A DNA stretch of 54,993 bases from Actinomycetota bacterium (GTDB taxonomy: Bacteria; Actinomycetota; Acidimicrobiia; Acidimicrobiales; Ilumatobacteraceae). The first letter of the stretch is position 1, and every line of letters begins with the position of its first letter. Positions 53,019-54,993 of the stretch are shown here, in pieces. The stretch spans positions 1-54,993 of the forward strand of contig JAUSLV010000013.1 in the NCBI GenBank assembly GCA_030645495.1, in the 5' to 3' direction. Under the pieces are notes generated by a model. It saw only the letters and a list, made by a program, of their open reading frames with translations, was not told the DNA's origin and ran no database searches. A program made the translations under genes and the position numbers.

Positions 53019-53048
53019 TGCTCCGGCGGCCATACGGCCGGCGGAGCA
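53019..53048 (-). terminator. Hairpin between the protease gene and rplC
   Basis: A 13-bp stem with one mismatch (53019-53031 with 53036-53048, TGCTCCGGCGGCC) and loop ATAC. On the minus strand it is followed by TTTGTGTGTGTC. It lies after the htrA-like stop and 59 bases before the rplC start, so it may terminate or attenuate transcription into rplC. Confidence 0.5.
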
Positions 53049-53211
53049 CCGGATTCAAGTTGTTGCCGGGCAGTTCACCTGCTTGAGCGGCAGGGGCTTT
53101 CCCGGACATCGATTGACGTACGCCGGGGGGCGCACACGAGGAGTTGACTCTATCGGCCGGTTTCCGCCGCTTCCAACCTGTCCGCGAGTGCTTCGCGGCG
53201 CCGTTGGGGCG

Positions 53212-54303
53212 TCACTCGGTGGGTCGCGTGCCCAGCGTGACCGTCAGCGTGAAGTCGTCGCCGTCGCGGCGAACGCTGAGCGTGATGTGATCCTGCGGTA
53301 CATGCCCACGGATCGTGGCGATGAGTGCCGCCCGGCCAGACACGTCCTCTTCATCGACGGCGAGCACGATGTCGCCCACCTGCAGCCCCGCGTCGGCCGC
53401 CGCGCTGCCGGCCACCACCTCTTGCACGAGTGCACCGGTGCCGCCGTCGATCCGATCGGCGAGCGACACGCCGAGGAATGCCTCAGCCGGCGGCACCGCC
53501 TGTGTGGCGGCGGCACGCAGCTGCTCGATCTGGGGCAGGGCCTCGGCGTTGGAGATCGCGAACCCGACACCGTTGGCGCTGACGCCCGGCTGGTCGAGGG
53601 CGATGAAGGTGGTGATCCCCACCACTTGCCCGAGGGCGTTCACGAGCGGGCCGCCCGAGTTGCCCGAGGAGATCGCCGCATCGGTCTGGATCAGCCCCTT
53701 CAGCGCCTTCGTGGCGTCGGAACTCGCTCGGTGCAGCGCCGAAACGATGCCGACCGCAACGGTGGGATCGCCGTCGAGGTCGAGCGCGTAGCCCACCGAC
53801 ACGACCGCATCGCCCACGTGGATGTCGGCCGGATCGGCGAACGTGGCCGGGCGCAAGCCATCGGCCTCGATGCGCAACAGGGCCAGGTCGTGCACCTCGT
53901 CGATCGCCAGCAGGACGGCCGGGCGCGGCTCGGTCTCGCCGGGCACGAGCACCGTGACCGTGGTGGCATCGGCCACCACATGGGCGTTGGTGAGGATCTC
54001 GCCGTCGGCGGTGAGCACCACACCGCTCCCGCTGCCGGCGCCCAGCACGCCATCGCGCGACACCTGGGCATGGATGCTGACGACGGAGGGAGCGATGGTG
54101 GCAGCGACCGCATACACGTCGAGGGTGGGCAGCTGCTGCTCGCGAGGGGCGGCGGCGACGATGCCGAGCGTGGAGGGGGTACGCGCGGGGGTGATGTCGT
54201 CCTCGGCCAGTTCGGCGCCGATCCACGAACCGAACAGCCCGGCGACCCACGCCACGACGCCGATCGTCAGCACCAGTCGCACGTTGCGGCGGCGCGGCAG
54301 CAC
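53212..54303 (-). CDS. HtrA/DegP-like membrane-anchored serine protease with PDZ domain
   Basis: Encodes 363 residues from GTG 54303. A basic N-terminus (PRRRNVR) and one membrane helix (LVLTIGVVAWVAGLFGSWIG) are followed by a trypsin-like domain with a complete triad: His in ILTNAHVVAD, Asp in VHDLALLRIE, Ser in ISSGNSGGPLV. A PDZ domain occupies the last ~90 residues (AFLGVSLADR, AGLQVGDIVLAVDEEDVSG). It acts outside the membrane in protein quality control. It interrupts the S10 operon between rpsJ and rplC. The same frame stays open upstream for 40 codons of acidic, Pro/Ala-rich sequence typical of HtrA cytoplasmic tails, but no ATG, GTG or TTG occurs there, so the true start is uncertain. 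Confidence 0.9.
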   Translation of the reverse strand: MLPRRRNVRLVLTIGVVAWVAGLFGSWIGAELAEDDITPARTPSTLGIVAAAPREQQLPTLDVYAVAATIAPSVVSIHAQVSRDGVLGAGSGSGVVLTADGEILTNAHVVADATTVTVLVPGETEPRPAVLLAIDEVHDLALLRIEADGLRPATFADPADIHVGDAVVSVGYALDLDGDPTVAVGIVSALHRASSDATKALKGLIQTDAAISSGNSGGPLVNALGQVVGITTFIALDQPGVSANGVGFAISNAEALPQIEQLRAAATQAVPPAEAFLGVSLADRIDGGTGALVQEVVAGSAAADAGLQVGDIVLAVDEEDVSGRAALIATIRGHVPQDHITLSVRRDGDDFTLTVTLGTRPTE

Positions 54304-54474
54304 GGCGGGCGCGGCTGCGACGGCGGGCGCGGCCTCGTCGTGCGGGGCCTGGGCGGCATCGGACTCGACGGGGAGTACGGGTGGTTCGGTGGGGAGAGCG
54401 AGTTCGTCGTCGATGCCAACTGTCTAGCGCTCGCAGCAACCACGTGGGGCGCGGCCGGCGGTGATGACGCGCAA

Positions 54475-54505
54475 CGGCCCCACTCGGATCATCCGGGTGG
54501 GGCCG
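54475..54505 (-). terminator. Hairpin after rpsJ
   Basis: A 13-bp stem including one G-U pair (54475-54487 CGGCCCCACTCGG with 54493-54505) and loop ATCAT, 38 bases after the rpsJ stop on the minus strand. The downstream side lacks a T-run (TTGCGCGTCATC), so it is a weak or factor-assisted terminator. Confidence 0.55.
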
Positions 54506-54542
54506 CTGTACGAGTCGCCCCGAAGGGCAGTTCAGTACGGGA

Positions 54543-54857
54543 TCAGGTGTTCTGGATCTTGATCTCGATGTCGACGCCGGCAGGCAGCTCGATGCGCTGC
54601 AGGCTGTCGATGGTCTTCGCGTTCGGGTCGACGATGTCGATCAGACGCTTGTGCACGCGCATCTCGAAGTGCTCGCGGGAGTCCTTGTCGATGTGCGGGC
54701 CACGGATGACCGTGTAGCGGTGCTTGTCGGTGGGCAGCGGAATGGGGCCGCGCACCGTGGCATTCGTGCGAGTGACCGTTTCGACGATCTTGCGGGTCGA
54801 CTGGTCGATGATCTCATGGTCGAACGCCTTCAGGCGGATGCGGATGCTCTGGGCCAT
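54543..54857 (-). CDS. rpsJ: 30S ribosomal protein S10 (NusE)
   Basis: Encodes 104 residues. [40 protein letters not shown] and [20 protein letters not shown] are diagnostic. Besides the ribosome it acts in NusB-NusE antitermination. It follows tuf by 11 bases. Confidence 0.98.
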   Translation of the reverse strand: MAQSIRIRLKAFDHEIIDQSTRKIVETVTRTNATVRGPIPLPTDKHRYTVIRGPHIDKDSREHFEMRVHKRLIDIVDPNAKTIDSLQRIELPAGVDIEIKIQNT

Positions 54858-54868
54858 GGTGCGTCAGC

Positions 54869-54993
54869 TCACTTCGTGATCTTGGTGACGCGGCCGGCGC
54901 CCACGGTACGGCCACCCTCACGGATGGCGAAGCGCAAGCCCTCGTCCATCGCGATCGGCTTGCCCAGTTCGACGGTGATCGTCACGTTGTCGC
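54869..54993 (-). CDS. tuf: Elongation factor Tu, C-terminal fragment at window edge
   Basis: The last 41 codons; the gene continues beyond the right edge. Ends [14 protein letters not shown] preceded by [12 protein letters not shown], the invariant EF-Tu C-terminus. tuf directly before rpsJ is the standard actinobacterial str-S10 junction. Confidence 0.95.
   Translation of the reverse strand, partial: DNVTITVELGKPIAMDEGLRFAIREGGRTVGAGRVTKITK

Noticed and set aside
53001-53035. Plus-strand promoter starting TTGACA (53005-53010)
   Set aside because: No convincing -10 lies 17 bases downstream and there is no plus-strand gene there.

Overview
This is a high-GC chromosomal segment from an actinobacterium (Actinomycetota). 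The support is actinobacterial S10, spc and alpha ribosomal operons, a zinc-type S14, frequent GTG starts with 1-, 4- or 8-base stop/start overlaps, two HrcA/CIRCE-type boxes before groES, and a PyrR-type RNA element before pyrR. An oversized, diverged GlmS and the general gene order make me lean to the class Acidimicrobiia (Ilumatobacter-like), but that is inference. Apart from one gene at 2.4-3.9 kb and the 25.0-28.5 kb and 37.8-40.6 kb stretches, everything is on the minus strand.

Layout. 1-0.1 kb: start of an IS3-type transposase orfA cut by the window edge. 0.26-2.2 kb: groES-groEL behind two CIRCE boxes. 2.4-3.9 kb: a plus-strand membrane-anchored protein of unknown function. 3.9-6.0 kb: a small winged-helix-like gene, dihydrouridine synthase and maf, translationally coupled. 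6.0-6.4 kb: a non-coding patch with five copies of a 27-bp repeat (three direct, two inverted) and a G-rich tract. 6.4-18.0 kb: tsaE-tsaB-rimI-tsaD-THUMP methyltransferase (t6A and translation) downstream of cell-wall and cofactor genes (glmM, giant glmS, acpS, nnr, alr). 18.1-24.7 kb: infA-rpmJ-rpsM-rpsK-rpsD-rpoA-rplQ, then dacB-truA, then rplM-rpsI. 40.7-54.99 kb: tuf (partial)-rpsJ-[htrA-like protease]-rplC...rpsQ-rplN...secY-adk-map.

The alpha operon (infA onward) and spc operon (ending in map) are normally adjacent; here about 16 kb of opposite-strand material separates them. It carries a heterodimeric ABC exporter pair (25.0-28.5 kb) and pyrR-pyrB-pyrC (37.8-40.6 kb). Between these sits an antisense polymorphic-toxin island: an exported 2,598-residue RHS protein with an Asp-box N-terminal half and an ADP-ribosyltransferase-like tip, a probable immunity gene, a second secreted toxin-like gene with its own probable immunity gene, and a frame-broken third copy of the secreted leader.

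The island is bounded by a perfect 37-bp direct repeat. The left copy contains the last codons and stop of the ABC exporter gene; the right copy lies just before the PyrR element. This is the geometry of an element that entered at the 3' end of a gene and regenerated that end. No integrase or transposase is visible inside it. This is the most interesting structure in the window. Other points of note are a GlmS-like protein of 1,139 residues, a probable CTG start for infA, an L22 tail of seven Asp-His repeats, a protease gene between rpsJ and rplC, an ABC pair with one degenerate ATP site, and a 52-base perfect palindrome between pyrC and map.
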